Assembly (NCBI GenBank): GCA_903876795.1
Contig: CAIRBK010000097.1
Span: forward strand, 81,012 to 145,011
Source: an uncultured Verrucomicrobiota bacterium
GTDB taxonomy: Bacteria > Verrucomicrobiota > Verrucomicrobiia > Opitutales > Opitutaceae
Direction of reading: 5' to 3'
Length of the DNA: 64,000 nucleotides
This document shows positions 10,083 to 18,476 of this stretch, one piece after another. Position numbers and translations under genes: made by a program. Below the pieces are notes generated by a model. It saw only the letters and a program-made list of their open reading frames with translations. It searched no databases and had not been told where the DNA came from. Position 1 is the first letter of the stretch. Each line of letters begins with the position of its first letter.

Positions 10083-10730
10083 TCACAGTTCCGACACCGG
10101 TACGACGAGCTGCCTGGATTGCTCGGCGCGCTTGCGAGCCAGTTCCACCCCGATCGCATCCAGCCCGAGGGCGTTGGCGACGGCCAGCACGGTGCCAATC
10201 CCGCAGAAAGGATCGAAAATCGTCTTCGCCCCGGCTTGGTCGCGCGCAAAACGCACCGCATGCGCCGCCGCCCGCACCCCCATCGCGCGAACCCACGGCT
10301 GCCGCCCGGCGTCGGTGATGACATCGGGGATCGGCAGCACGTCCGGGCACTTCAACGCACGCGAAACCGCGATCAGATGCGTAAACCCGGGACGCCCGTA
10401 AGTGAGCGCGCCAGGCGTACGCCGACAGACGATTTTGTGAAACAGAATGCTCGCACCGGCATCCTCGGCCGCCCGGATGACCAACGCCCCCTTGTCAACC
10501 CAGGTGCCGTCGCGCTTGATGTCCGACTGGAAAAAAAGCGCGGCGCTCTCATCCGGCACCGACCCTACAACCAGCCGGGCGGCCTCCAAAAACCAGGCCC
10601 GCCAAACCGGCAAGGTCATGCCCACTTCCGACACGTCGGGCAACGACGTGACCGCACAAGCCCCGTCGATGCGGCCGTGCGCCCGCATCCAGGGGAGCGC
10701 GTCGGCGCAGTGAACGTCACGCGAAGCCAT
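10083..10730 (-). CDS. SAM-dependent methyltransferase, DNA/RNA amino-methylase type
   Basis: The 215-residue protein has a circularly permuted order of methylase motifs. The putative catalytic motif TSLPD (around 28-32) comes first, in place of the SPPY or DPPY of N4/N6 methylases. The SAM-binding motif DPFCGIGTVLAVANALGLDA with following GVEL comes near the C-terminus (around 172-195). This order is seen in beta-class DNA amino-methyltransferases and in some RNA methylases. No target-recognition domain of normal size is present and no restriction enzyme is adjacent, so it would be an orphan enzyme. The substrate is unknown. It starts with ATG at 10730 and is spaced 29 bp from the small gene upstream of it. 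Confidence 0.65.
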   Translation of the reverse strand: MASRDVHCADALPWMRAHGRIDGACAVTSLPDVSEVGMTLPVWRAWFLEAARLVVGSVPDESAALFFQSDIKRDGTWVDKGALVIRAAEDAGASILFHKIVCRRTPGALTYGRPGFTHLIAVSRALKCPDVLPIPDVITDAGRQPWVRAMGVRAAAHAVRFARDQAGAKTIFDPFCGIGTVLAVANALGLDAIGVELARKRAEQSRQLVVPVSEL

Positions 10731-10759
10731 CGAAATTTCAGGAGAAGCGCCCGCCGCGC

Positions 10760-11011
10760 TCAGGCCTGCTTCCCGCCGGGAGTCTTGGGTGCGTAATGGG
10801 GGACCAGTTGCTTCAGGTGCCCCTGAATGACGGCCGCTATGGTGGCCGCAGGGACCGTATCCTTGTGCAGCTCGAACACCGCGACCAACAGCGCCAGCTC
10901 GATGTCCACCTTGGTGGTGCCGGCGCCCTTCATCGCGGCGACAATCTCAAGGGCTTTTTTCTCGGCCTGCTTGTAGTTTAGAAAATGTTTATCCGGCGTG
11001 GTGTCACTCAT
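10760..11011 (-). CDS. Small hypothetical protein, 83 residues
   Basis: I do not recognise this family. The protein begins MSDTTPDKHFLNYKQAEKK and is predicted mostly helical. It has an amphipathic N-terminal half rich in Lys and Glu and a more hydrophobic middle (VDIELALLVAVFELHKD), and ends in a short basic tail (PKTPGGKQA). It has no signal peptide or membrane segment. Codon use matches its neighbours, it has a clear ATG, and it sits in the minus-strand run between menF (70 bp upstream) and the methyltransferase (29 bp downstream). Those points support a real gene rather than a chance frame. Confidence 0.6.
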   Translation of the reverse strand: MSDTTPDKHFLNYKQAEKKALEIVAAMKGAGTTKVDIELALLVAVFELHKDTVPAATIAAVIQGHLKQLVPHYAPKTPGGKQA

Positions 11012-11081
11012 AACTCAAGGGCTTTCGCCAACACGGTCCGGCGTCAAGCACGGGAGAAGCCCGGTGGATTTAAAACCGGCC

Positions 11082-12512
11082 TCACGTAACGCCAGCCAGC
11101 AAGGCATCCCGCATGGCCCGGAATTTGAGTTCGGTCTCGGCGTGCTCCCGGTCGGGATCCGACCCCGCCACGATGCCCGCACCGGCATAGATTCGCGCGG
11201 TGCCGCCCGAGACCAGCGCCGAGCGGATGCCGACCAAAAACTCGCCGCCGCCGCGGGCGTTCATCCAGCCGATGGCGCCGCCGTAAAGACCGCGGGGGAA
11301 GCCCTCGAGTTCACGGATGCGCGGCACCGCCGCCTCGCGTGGGGTGCCCCCGACCGCCGGCGTCGGGTGCAGTTGCGCCAACGCATCCAACAGGTGAACA
11401 CCCTGCGGCATGACCGCAGTCACCGGCGTGTGCAGGTGCTGCACGTTCGCCAGCTTGCACAAGCCAGGCACGCCCGCGAACTGCGGATTCAATCCCAGCG
11501 GCTCCAGACGGCGCACGATCGAGTCGAGCACGTGCCGGTGCTCGCGCAGGTCCTTCTCGCTGGAGAGCAGCGCCGCTCCGAGTGCCGCGTCCTCGCTCGC
11601 GCCGGCTCCCCGCCGCGCCGACCCGGCCAACGCCTCGGACTCTAGCACGCCCTTGCTCACGCGCACGAGACGCTCCGGGCTCGCGCCGATGAAGCTGTGC
11701 CCGAGGCCGTTGGCCACCGAAAAACTGTAGCACTCGGGGAAGCGCTCGCGCAGCCCGTTGAGCAGGCGCAACGGATGCAGCGGCGCATCGGCGTGCATGT
11801 CCTGGGCCCGGGCGAGCACTATTTTTTTGACCGCTCCCGTGGCGATGGCCGCGAGGCCGCCTTTGACCGCCGCCCGGTAGTCGCCCACCTCCGTCGTGCG
11901 GAAAGCCGTATGCGCAGACGTCTCGGAGCCGGCCGGCGCGGCGCAGTCAAAGTGCCTGAACTTCACATGCGCCCGCCAGACCCGCTCGGCGAGTTGGACC
12001 AGGTCCGACTCGGGCGACACCGGCAGGTTGGCCACCGCCGTGGTCATGTCGCCGGCGCGCGCCACCTGCCAGCGGGGGACAAACACCCGGGCTGCGGGAA
12101 ACGCTTCGCCAGCCTCGACATTGTCCAGAAACGCGAAGGCGTTGAAAAAATGCGGACCGCCAAACGGCGCATCCACATCGCCCACGGCGATGGTGCGCGC
12201 GAGCGTGTCGTCCATGAACCGGCGCACCGACGCGAACCGGCCGGGGCCGAACGCCTCGTGGACCAGCACGGCCTCGGCTCCGGCAATGGCCGTGTTGATA
12301 GACGGACGCTCGGCGTAGAAATGGAGTTCGCCCGGCTCGAAAATCGCTTCGAGCACCGCGAGCGGGTCCAAGGCACCGACCTTCAGGGAAATACTGACCA
12401 GCCTCTCCCGCCCGTCGGACCGAGCCGCCTCACGGCACTGGCGCAAAAACGCGACCAGCGCCTCGGGGGAGGCGTTTTCGGCGGGATGGATTGGCAGGAT
12501 GGTCATGCCCAC
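11082..12512 (-). CDS. menF: Isochorismate synthase
   Basis: The 476-residue chorismate-binding enzyme converts chorismate to isochorismate, entering menaquinone or, less often, siderophore synthesis. The C-terminal chorismate-binding half shows the expected string: KKIVLARAQ, FIGASPERLV, ALAGSARRG, HRHVLDSIV, HTPVTA, LHPTPAVGGTPR, GLYGGAIGW and the glycine-rich IYAGAGIVAGSDPD. The N-terminal third is divergent, as in MenF. The ATG at 12512 is followed two codons later by another ATG. An AAGAGAAAG stretch upstream may be a weak ribosome site. No other men or ent gene is in the window, so the pathway assignment rests on the family alone. Confidence 0.88.
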   Translation of the reverse strand: MGMTILPIHPAENASPEALVAFLRQCREAARSDGRERLVSISLKVGALDPLAVLEAIFEPGELHFYAERPSINTAIAGAEAVLVHEAFGPGRFASVRRFMDDTLARTIAVGDVDAPFGGPHFFNAFAFLDNVEAGEAFPAARVFVPRWQVARAGDMTTAVANLPVSPESDLVQLAERVWRAHVKFRHFDCAAPAGSETSAHTAFRTTEVGDYRAAVKGGLAAIATGAVKKIVLARAQDMHADAPLHPLRLLNGLRERFPECYSFSVANGLGHSFIGASPERLVRVSKGVLESEALAGSARRGAGASEDAALGAALLSSEKDLREHRHVLDSIVRRLEPLGLNPQFAGVPGLCKLANVQHLHTPVTAVMPQGVHLLDALAQLHPTPAVGGTPREAAVPRIRELEGFPRGLYGGAIGWMNARGGGEFLVGIRSALVSGGTARIYAGAGIVAGSDPDREHAETELKFRAMRDALLAGVT

Positions 12513-12614
12513 GCTTTCTCTTCATTCGCCTTTCTCCCGATCTTTTCAAATACAGCGCCCGGCGGTGTAACGCCGACGAAACAGAAAGATCGGAATGAGC
12601 GAGAATGTTTCGGA

Positions 12615-14150
12615 TCAGCCCGCTTTCGTTTCCACCTGCGGTCGCGGGAAGAGGATGGCGGTCGCGGCGACCTTCGAACCGGTGAGGCGCGAGCCCCAGA
12701 CCAGTTCGTCGCTCCACGGTAAGCCGGCGGTGTAGCCGAGCACGCCGTGGATCTTGGCGGTGGTCTCCGGCATGACGGCCGGCAACAGCGACACGCCCAG
12801 ACGCAGCGCCTCTGACATGGTGGCAAGCGAGGTCTTGAGCAGCGCCTGATCCTTCGGCTCGGACGATTTGCCGAGTTTCCACGGCGCGCGGGTTTCGATG
12901 TAGGCGTTGGTCGCGGTGATGAACGCAAAGGCGCGCTCCAGCGCGATGTGGAACTGGAAACCTTCGTGCAACGCGATCCCCTCGTCGCGGGTCTTGACCC
13001 AAAGCGCCTGCAAGTCCTGCTCGGGCTGCTCGGAGACCTCGGCGGCGGGCACGACGCCGTCGGCGAACCGGTTGGTCATGTTGAGCGTGCGGTTGACGAG
13101 GTTGCCCAGGTTGTTGGCGAGTTCGGCGTTGTAGCGGGCGAGAAACTGGTTGAGCGAAAAATCGCTGTCCTGGCCCACGCTCATCTCGCGGATCAGGAAG
13201 TAGCGCAGAGCGTCCACCCCGTATTTGTCGGCAAACTCGGCGGCATTGACGAAGTTGCCCGTGCTCTTGGACATCTTGCTGCCGTTGATCGACCACCAGC
13301 CGTGGGCGAGGAGCGATTTCGGCGTCTGGATGCCGGCAGCCTTGAGCATGATGGGCCAGTAAACGGCGTGCGGTGGCACGAGGATGTCCTTGCCGATGAC
13401 GTGGAAATCGGCGGGCCAGAACTCGGGTTTATCCACCACGGCGGTGTAGTAGTTCACCAGCGCGTCGAACCACACGTAGGTCACAAAGTTTTCGTCGAAA
13501 GGCAGCGTGATGCCCCACTCGAGACGATCCTTCGGACGCGAGATGCACAGGTCGTTGAGCGGCTCGGAGAGGAACTCGAGGACCTGTTTTTGGCGGTAGC
13601 GAGGGAAGACGAAATTCTCGTTGGTTTTGAGGAAATCGACCAGCCAGTCCTGATACTGGCGCAGTTTGAAGAAGTAGTTCGACTCGGTGATCTCGGTGAC
13701 CTCGCCAAAGATCTCGGGCCAGGATCCGTCGGGGTTGCGGTCCTTGTCTTGGAGGAACTGCTCCTGGCGGGTGGAGTAGAAACCCTTGTATTCAGCCTTG
13801 TAGATTTCACCTTTGTCGAACAGCTGCTGAAGGATCTGGCGGACGACCTTTTTGTGGCGCTCCTCGGTGGTGCGGATGAAGTCGTTGTTGGAGATGTTGA
13901 GCTTTGTACAGAGCGCGCGGAACTCCGCCGACACCTCGTCGCAAAACTGCTGGGGAGGGATGCCGCGTTTTTTGGCGCTTTGCTGGACCTTTTGTCCGTG
14001 CTCGTCCACGCCGGTGAGGAAGTAAACGTTGTCACCCATCAGACGGCGGAATCGGGCGATAACGTCCGTCAGCACCTTTTCATAGGCATGGCCCAGGTGC
14101 GGAGAACCGTTCACGTAGTCGATGGCGGTCGTGATGTAGAAGTTCTTCAT
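12615..14150 (-). CDS. metG: Methionyl-tRNA synthetase
   Basis: The 511-residue class I synthetase has the HIGH-type motif HLGH at residues 18-21 and KMSKS at 292-296. TGVDEHGQKV and the anticodon-binding helical domain after about residue 340 are also present. The connective region lacks the paired CxxC zinc ligands of the E. coli type. It also ends without the Trbp111-like C-terminal dimerisation domain, so it belongs to the short, zinc-poor class. I start it at the ATG at 14150. The frame is open for 36 more codons, but those are low-complexity and the catalytic N-terminus MKNFYITTAIDY fits as the true start. The long upstream region is rich in inverted repeats and may carry its control. 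Confidence 0.96.
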   Translation of the reverse strand: MKNFYITTAIDYVNGSPHLGHAYEKVLTDVIARFRRLMGDNVYFLTGVDEHGQKVQQSAKKRGIPPQQFCDEVSAEFRALCTKLNISNNDFIRTTEERHKKVVRQILQQLFDKGEIYKAEYKGFYSTRQEQFLQDKDRNPDGSWPEIFGEVTEITESNYFFKLRQYQDWLVDFLKTNENFVFPRYRQKQVLEFLSEPLNDLCISRPKDRLEWGITLPFDENFVTYVWFDALVNYYTAVVDKPEFWPADFHVIGKDILVPPHAVYWPIMLKAAGIQTPKSLLAHGWWSINGSKMSKSTGNFVNAAEFADKYGVDALRYFLIREMSVGQDSDFSLNQFLARYNAELANNLGNLVNRTLNMTNRFADGVVPAAEVSEQPEQDLQALWVKTRDEGIALHEGFQFHIALERAFAFITATNAYIETRAPWKLGKSSEPKDQALLKTSLATMSEALRLGVSLLPAVMPETTAKIHGVLGYTAGLPWSDELVWGSRLTGSKVAATAILFPRPQVETKAG

Positions 14151-14480
14151 GTGTGGAGGGTGAAACAGAACTCGCCCCCCGCCAAATGTCGAAGACATTG
14201 CGGGGTCTTCCCGCCCGCACTTTCCCCACCCGGTCAAACCGCCCTCCCCTGCCCTCATGCCGGCAGCAGCGAGCCGGCAACAACTAACACAATGGGTTAG
14301 TTGTTGCCCGGGGAGGCGCGCGGCAGATTGCTCGGCTCAATGCCGAAGAGCGCAACCCGGCCCAGTGGAGCGGTAGACAGGGCTCCGCCGATAGGATCAA
14401 GAGCGCGGGCAACGACAAAGAGGAGCCAACCGCAGTTCACCCTTGCGAGCAATCTCGGGGCACCGGCACACTAGGCGGCG
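14151..14480. promoter_or_regulatory. Divergent intergenic region with overlapping hairpins
   Basis: This 330-bp gap between divergent metG and the ABC permease holds several strong inverted repeats. A 12-bp hairpin with a 2-nt bulge lies at 14177-14205. A 7-bp stem at 14258-14264/14273-14279 shares bases with a perfect 13-bp stem at 14276-14288/14296-14308, so those two cannot form together. A 10-bp inverted repeat bounds 14325-14455. None is followed by a T tract. Both promoters must lie here, but I could not assign -35 and -10 boxes. I found no match to a riboswitch class I know. Confidence 0.55.
14325..14455. repeat. 131-bp segment bounded by a perfect 10-bp inverted repeat
   Basis: AGATTGCTCG (14325-14334) and CGAGCAATCT (14446-14455) enclose about 110 bp with smaller internal stems, such as GGAGC/GCTCC near 14370-14390. 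It sits 26 bp before the permease start. It could be a structured leader RNA for that gene or a small non-coding mobile or repeat element; the sequence alone does not decide. Confidence 0.45.
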
Positions 14481-16175
14481 ATGTCGCGTTCGCTTGCCCG
14501 CATCGTCTTCGCTTGCACGGCGCTGTTTTTCGCGGCGTTTTTTGTCTGGCCTATTCTCCAGATACTGAAGGGCGGGCTTGTCGATGCCGACGGCCGTCCA
14601 ACCCTCGCCTACATAGGAGCATTACTCGCGGATCCGATCTATCTGGCGGGGATCGGCAACGCCTTCCTTCTTGCGTGCGCGACTACCCTGCTCGCGTTTG
14701 CCATCGCGCTGCCCCTCGCGTTCATCGGCGACCGGTATCTTTTCCCGGGCAAAACGCTGCTAGGCTCGCTGGTGCTGATTCCGATGATCCTGCCGCCGTT
14801 CGTCGGAGCCATCGGCATCAAACAGATATTCGGCCAATACGGCGCGCTCAACGCACTGTTTATCGAGCTCGGCCTGCGCCCGGCCGGCTGGACCCATGAC
14901 TGGTTCGCCGCCAGCCCGTTTTGGGGCATCGCCTGCGTGAACGCCTTTTCCCTATACCCGATCATCTACCTCAACGCGACCGCCGCCCTGGCCAACGTCG
15001 ATCCCGCCCTGGAGGAGGCCGCGGAAAACCTGGGTTGCACCGGTCTGCGGCGGTTTACCCGGATCACTCTGCCGCTCATCAAAAGCGGCCTTTTCGCGGG
15101 CGGCACCATCGTGTTCATTTGGTCGTTTACCGAACTCGGCGTGCCGCTCGTCTTCGATTATCCGCGAGTAATCGCCGTGCAGATTTTTCACGGCCTCAAG
15201 GACATGGGCGGCAGTCCGGCGCCGTATGCACTGGTCGCCATCATGCTGGCGAGCACAACGCTCCTCTACGCGATCGGGAAGGGACTCTTTGGCCGCCAGA
15301 CGTACGCCATGATGGCCAAGGCCACCAGCTCGGGCGGGGCGCGCCCCCTACCCCGCACGCGGGCGTGGCTGTGTACGGCGGCGTTTGGCGGCGTGACGTT
15401 TCTGGCCGTGCTGCCGCACCTGGGCGTCGTGCTGGTGGCGTTTGCCGGCGACTGGTATGGCAGCGTGTTCCCGCAAAGCCTGACATTGACCAATTTCGAA
15501 CTCGCACTGGGCCACAGCCTGACGGTGCCGGCCATCTCCAACTCCCTCAAATTCGCCAGCCTGTCCACGATCATCGATGTGGTGCTGGGCGTCGCCATCG
15601 CCTATGTGGTCGTGCGGTCAAAGGTCGCCGGACGCCAGGTGCTCGATTTTCTGGCGATGCTTCCGCTGGCGGTTCCAGGCCTGGTGCTGGCCTTCGGTTA
15701 TCTCGCGATGAGTCGTGAGGGGAAATTCTTCGCATTCCTCGATCCGGTCGAAAACCCGGCCGCGCTGCTGGTGATCGCCTACTCGGTGCGTCGCCTCCCT
15801 TATGTGGTGCGCTCTGCCGTGGCCGGCTTTCAGCAGACAAGCGAGACCCTGGAGGAAGCCGCGCAGAACCTCGGTTGCCCGCCGCTCAAATCGGTCATCC
15901 GCGTGACGCTGCCGCTGATCACCGCCAACCTGATCGCGGGCGGACTGATGGCGTTTGCCTTTGCGATGCTCGAGGTCAGCGACTCGTTGATCCTCGCCCA
16001 GAAAATGGCCTTCTATCCGATCACCAAGGCCATTTTGGAACTCTTCCAACTGCTCGGCGACGGCAAGTTCATCGCGAGCGCACTCGGCGTGTGGGCTATG
16101 GTGTTCCTGGGAATCACCATCGTGGGCATGAGCCTGATTCTCGGGAAAAAACTCGGGGCGATCTTCAGGGTTTAA
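14481..16175 (+). CDS. Iron(III)-type ABC transporter permease, two fused domains
   Basis: The 564-residue membrane protein has about twelve hydrophobic segments and two BPD_transp_1 domains. Each carries an EAA loop that contacts the ATPase: [15 protein letters not shown] (around 178-192) and [15 protein letters not shown] (around 455-470). This duplicated layout and the EEAA-NLG signature are typical of FbpB/AfuB/ThiP-type permeases for ferric iron, thiamine or phosphonates. No substrate-binding protein or ATPase gene is next to it, as purH converges from downstream, so its partners are elsewhere. It starts with ATG at 14481. The inverted-repeat region upstream may control it. Confidence 0.88.
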   Translation: MSRSLARIVFACTALFFAAFFVWPILQILKGGLVDADGRPTLAYIGALLADPIYLAGIGNAFLLACATTLLAFAIALPLAFIGDRYLFPGKTLLGSLVLIPMILPPFVGAIGIKQIFGQYGALNALFIELGLRPAGWTHDWFAASPFWGIACVNAFSLYPIIYLNATAALANVDPALEEAAENLGCTGLRRFTRITLPLIKSGLFAGGTIVFIWSFTELGVPLVFDYPRVIAVQIFHGLKDMGGSPAPYALVAIMLASTTLLYAIGKGLFGRQTYAMMAKATSSGGARPLPRTRAWLCTAAFGGVTFLAVLPHLGVVLVAFAGDWYGSVFPQSLTLTNFELALGHSLTVPAISNSLKFASLSTIIDVVLGVAIAYVVVRSKVAGRQVLDFLAMLPLAVPGLVLAFGYLAMSREGKFFAFLDPVENPAALLVIAYSVRRLPYVVRSAVAGFQQTSETLEEAAQNLGCPPLKSVIRVTLPLITANLIAGGLMAFAFAMLEVSDSLILAQKMAFYPITKAILELFQLLGDGKFIASALGVWAMVFLGITIVGMSLILGKKLGAIFRV

Positions 16176-16203
16176 GGACGATTTGCCGCCCTCCACCGGA
16201 CCG

Positions 16204-16247
16204 ACGCGGGAGGCGCAAGCCCGTTTGACAGGCCGCACCTCCCGCGT
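16204..16247. terminator. Inverted repeat between convergent permease and purH genes
   Basis: ACGCGGGAGG (16204-16213) and CCTCCCGCGT (16238-16247) form a perfect 10-bp stem around a 24-nt loop in the 99-bp gap between two convergent stops. It has no T run. Its position suits a bidirectional transcript end, but the structure alone does not show termination. Confidence 0.4.
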
Positions 16248-16274
16248 GATCAACGCCGCCGTGTCGGGCGGGGC

Positions 16275-17822
16275 TCAGTGTTTGAAGTGGCGGATGCCGG
16301 TGAAGACCATCGCCATGCCGCGTTCATCGGCGGCTTTGATGACCTCCTCGTCGCGCACGCTGCCGCCGGGTTGAATCGCGGCGGTGGCGCCGGCGTCGGC
16401 GGCGGCGATCAAACCGTCGGCAAACGGGAACAACGCCTCGGACACCACGACGGAGCCCTTCAAGTCCAGCTTGGCCTCGCCGGCTTTCCACACCGCGATG
16501 CGGGAACTGTCCACGCGGGCCATCTGACCGGCGCCGACGCCGAGGGTCTGCTCGTTCTTCACATAGACGATGGCGTTGGATTTGACGTGTTTGCACACGC
16601 GCCAGCCAAACATCATGGTGTCCCACTCGTCCGGCGTGGGTTGGCGCTTGGTCACGACCTTGAAGTCGCGCGGGTTGCCGAGGAGCTTGTTGCGATCTTG
16701 CACAAGGAGGCCGCCGACGACCGAGCGCACATCCATAAGCGAATCGGCGCCCAACCCGCCCTTGGCGATCATCAGCCGCAGGTTTTTCTTTTTGGCAAAA
16801 ATCGCCAGCGCCTCTTCGCTGAAACGCGGGGCGATGATGACCTCGGTGAAGATGTCCGCAATCTTGGAGGCCAGTGACGCTTCAAGCGTGCGATTGACGA
16901 CGATGATGCCGCCGAAGGGAGCCTGGCGGTCGGTCGAGTAGGCCTTGTCCCAAGCGGTGTCCAAATCATCGGCGCTGGCGACGCCGCACGGGTTGGTGTG
17001 CTTGAGGATGGCCAGGGTTGGTTTCTCGAACTCGCCGATGAGGTAGGTGGCGGACGTGATGTCGAGGATGTTGTTATAGGAAAGCTCCTTGCCCTGAAGC
17101 TGCTGGAAGTGGTCGTGGAACGTGCCGTAGAGGGCGGCCTGCTGGTGCGGATTTTCCCCGTAGCGGAGGGACTGTGCCTTCTTGTAAGTGAGCGTGAGCG
17201 TCTCGGGCAGGCCGCCAAGGGCTTCCAGGTTGGGTTCGTCTGCCTGGGCCTCGAGATATTTGGCGATGGCGGTGTCGTAGGCGCCGGTGCGCTGAAACAC
17301 CTTGAGCGCGAGCTTGCGGCGAAGCGCCCCGAGCGTGGCGGGGGCGTCAAAGGCGGCGAGGACCGCGCCGTAGTCGTGGTGATCGACCACGACGGTGACG
17401 CTCTCGTGGTTTTTGGCGGCGCTGCGCAGCATGGAGGGACCGCCGATGTCGATGTTTTCGATGGCCTCCTCGAAATGGACGCCCGGTTTGGCGACGGTCT
17501 GCTCGAAAGGATATAGATTCACAACGACCAGATCGATGAGGTCGATGTTGTGGTCGCGCGCGGCGTCGAGGTGGTCCTGCTTGTCGCGACGGCAGAGGAG
17601 GCCGCCGTGGATCTTGGGGTGAAGGGTTTTGACACGCCCTTCCATCATCTCGGGGAAGCCGGTGTGCTGGCTCACCTCGGTGACGGGCAGGCCTTTTTCG
17701 GAGAGGAGCCGGGCGGTCCCGCCGGTCGAGAGCAGCTTGTAGCCATGCCGCTTCACGAGGGCGGTCGCGAAGTCGACCAAGCCGGTTTTGTCACTCACTG
17801 AAAGTAGGGCCAGTTTTTCCAT
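16275..17822 (-). CDS. purH: Bifunctional AICAR formyltransferase / IMP cyclohydrolase
   Basis: The 515-residue enzyme carries out the last two steps of IMP synthesis. The N-terminal IMP cyclohydrolase (MGS-like) domain shows [14 protein letters not shown], the phosphate loop STGGTA and [17 protein letters not shown]. The C-terminal transformylase domain shows LRYGENPHQ (the substrate-binding segment), KHTNPCGVA with the catalytic Lys-His, and [11 protein letters not shown]-type sequence written as [21 protein letters not shown]. The length is normal. It is a single-gene unit divergent from apaG. Confidence 0.97.
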   Translation of the reverse strand: MEKLALLSVSDKTGLVDFATALVKRHGYKLLSTGGTARLLSEKGLPVTEVSQHTGFPEMMEGRVKTLHPKIHGGLLCRRDKQDHLDAARDHNIDLIDLVVVNLYPFEQTVAKPGVHFEEAIENIDIGGPSMLRSAAKNHESVTVVVDHHDYGAVLAAFDAPATLGALRRKLALKVFQRTGAYDTAIAKYLEAQADEPNLEALGGLPETLTLTYKKAQSLRYGENPHQQAALYGTFHDHFQQLQGKELSYNNILDITSATYLIGEFEKPTLAILKHTNPCGVASADDLDTAWDKAYSTDRQAPFGGIIVVNRTLEASLASKIADIFTEVIIAPRFSEEALAIFAKKKNLRLMIAKGGLGADSLMDVRSVVGGLLVQDRNKLLGNPRDFKVVTKRQPTPDEWDTMMFGWRVCKHVKSNAIVYVKNEQTLGVGAGQMARVDSSRIAVWKAGEAKLDLKGSVVVSEALFPFADGLIAAADAGATAAIQPGGSVRDEEVIKAADERGMAMVFTGIRHFKH

Positions 17823-17947
17823 AAAAGGTGGTTTGTGCGGGCCGGCAAAACCGGAGGCAAGCCCACAGTGGTCGGTATCCGCAGCCGTTTAGTGGCGCGC
17901 GGACCAAAGCGGTTGCAAAGACCCGTGCGGTGGGTTGGCTATGGTCC

Positions 17948-18355
17948 GTGCCCGCATCGATCGCACTCCCCGGCCTTACCGCCCACCTCGACAAACTCGT
18001 GTATCATCACGGGGGCAAAAGCCTGCCGCCGGACAAGCCCCACGCCTTTGTCTATTTCATCACCATTCACAACGGCTCCGAGCATACGGTGACGCTTCTC
18101 GGTCGCAAATGGGTCGTGGCCCACGCCGACGGCAGCCACCTGGTTGTCGAGGGCGACAAGATCGTCGGCGAGACCCCGAGGCTGGCCCCCGGCGAGCAGT
18201 TTTCCTATAACAGCTACCATGTGACCGCAGGTTCGGCGCGCTCCCAGGGCAGCTTTCATGGTGTCGATGAACTGGGCCGTTTTGTTCATGTGGTTCTGCC
18301 CGCCTTTGACATGGTGGTGCCTCCACGCGAAGACGCGGGTCCCTGCGAAATCTGA
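17948..18355 (+). CDS. apaG: ApaG-domain protein (Co2+/Mg2+ efflux-associated)
   Basis: The 135-residue immunoglobulin-like protein matches ApaG (DUF525): YFITIHNGSEHTVTLLGRKWVV, then VVEGDKIVGETPRLAPGEQFSYNS, and a C-terminal VVLPAFDMVVP. The usual glycine signature G-x-G-V-V-G reads G-D-K-I-V-G here, and the T-x-x-G-x-M-x-G region is also altered (GSARSQGSF), so it is a divergent member. ApaG is linked to divalent-cation resistance in Salmonella, but its molecular role is poorly known. I chose the GTG at 17948, which gives the family length; the open frame upstream is basic and unlike ApaG. It is divergent from purH. Confidence 0.82.
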   Translation: MPASIALPGLTAHLDKLVYHHGGKSLPPDKPHAFVYFITIHNGSEHTVTLLGRKWVVAHADGSHLVVEGDKIVGETPRLAPGEQFSYNSYHVTAGSARSQGSFHGVDELGRFVHVVLPAFDMVVPPREDAGPCEI

Positions 18356-18476
18356 AACCGGCCACCGAGGGACGGCGCACCTCCACGCTCGCGTCGGAGA
18401 TGGCCATCATGCCAATGCGGGCAAACTTGCGCCTTGCGCCCCCCGCCCGCGTGCGTCTCGCTCTACTGTTTATTAA

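Noticed and set aside
12948-14300. Open frame of 450 codons on the plus strand
   Set aside because: It is antisense to metG, and the translation is V/E/G/D-rich with no motif. A shadow of metG.
14280-14438. Minus-strand frame from GTG 14438, about 50 codons, upstream of metG
   Set aside because: It is hydrophobic and readable, but it has no properly spaced ribosome site and lies across the inverted-repeat region. The residues more likely reflect structured or repeated DNA than a protein.
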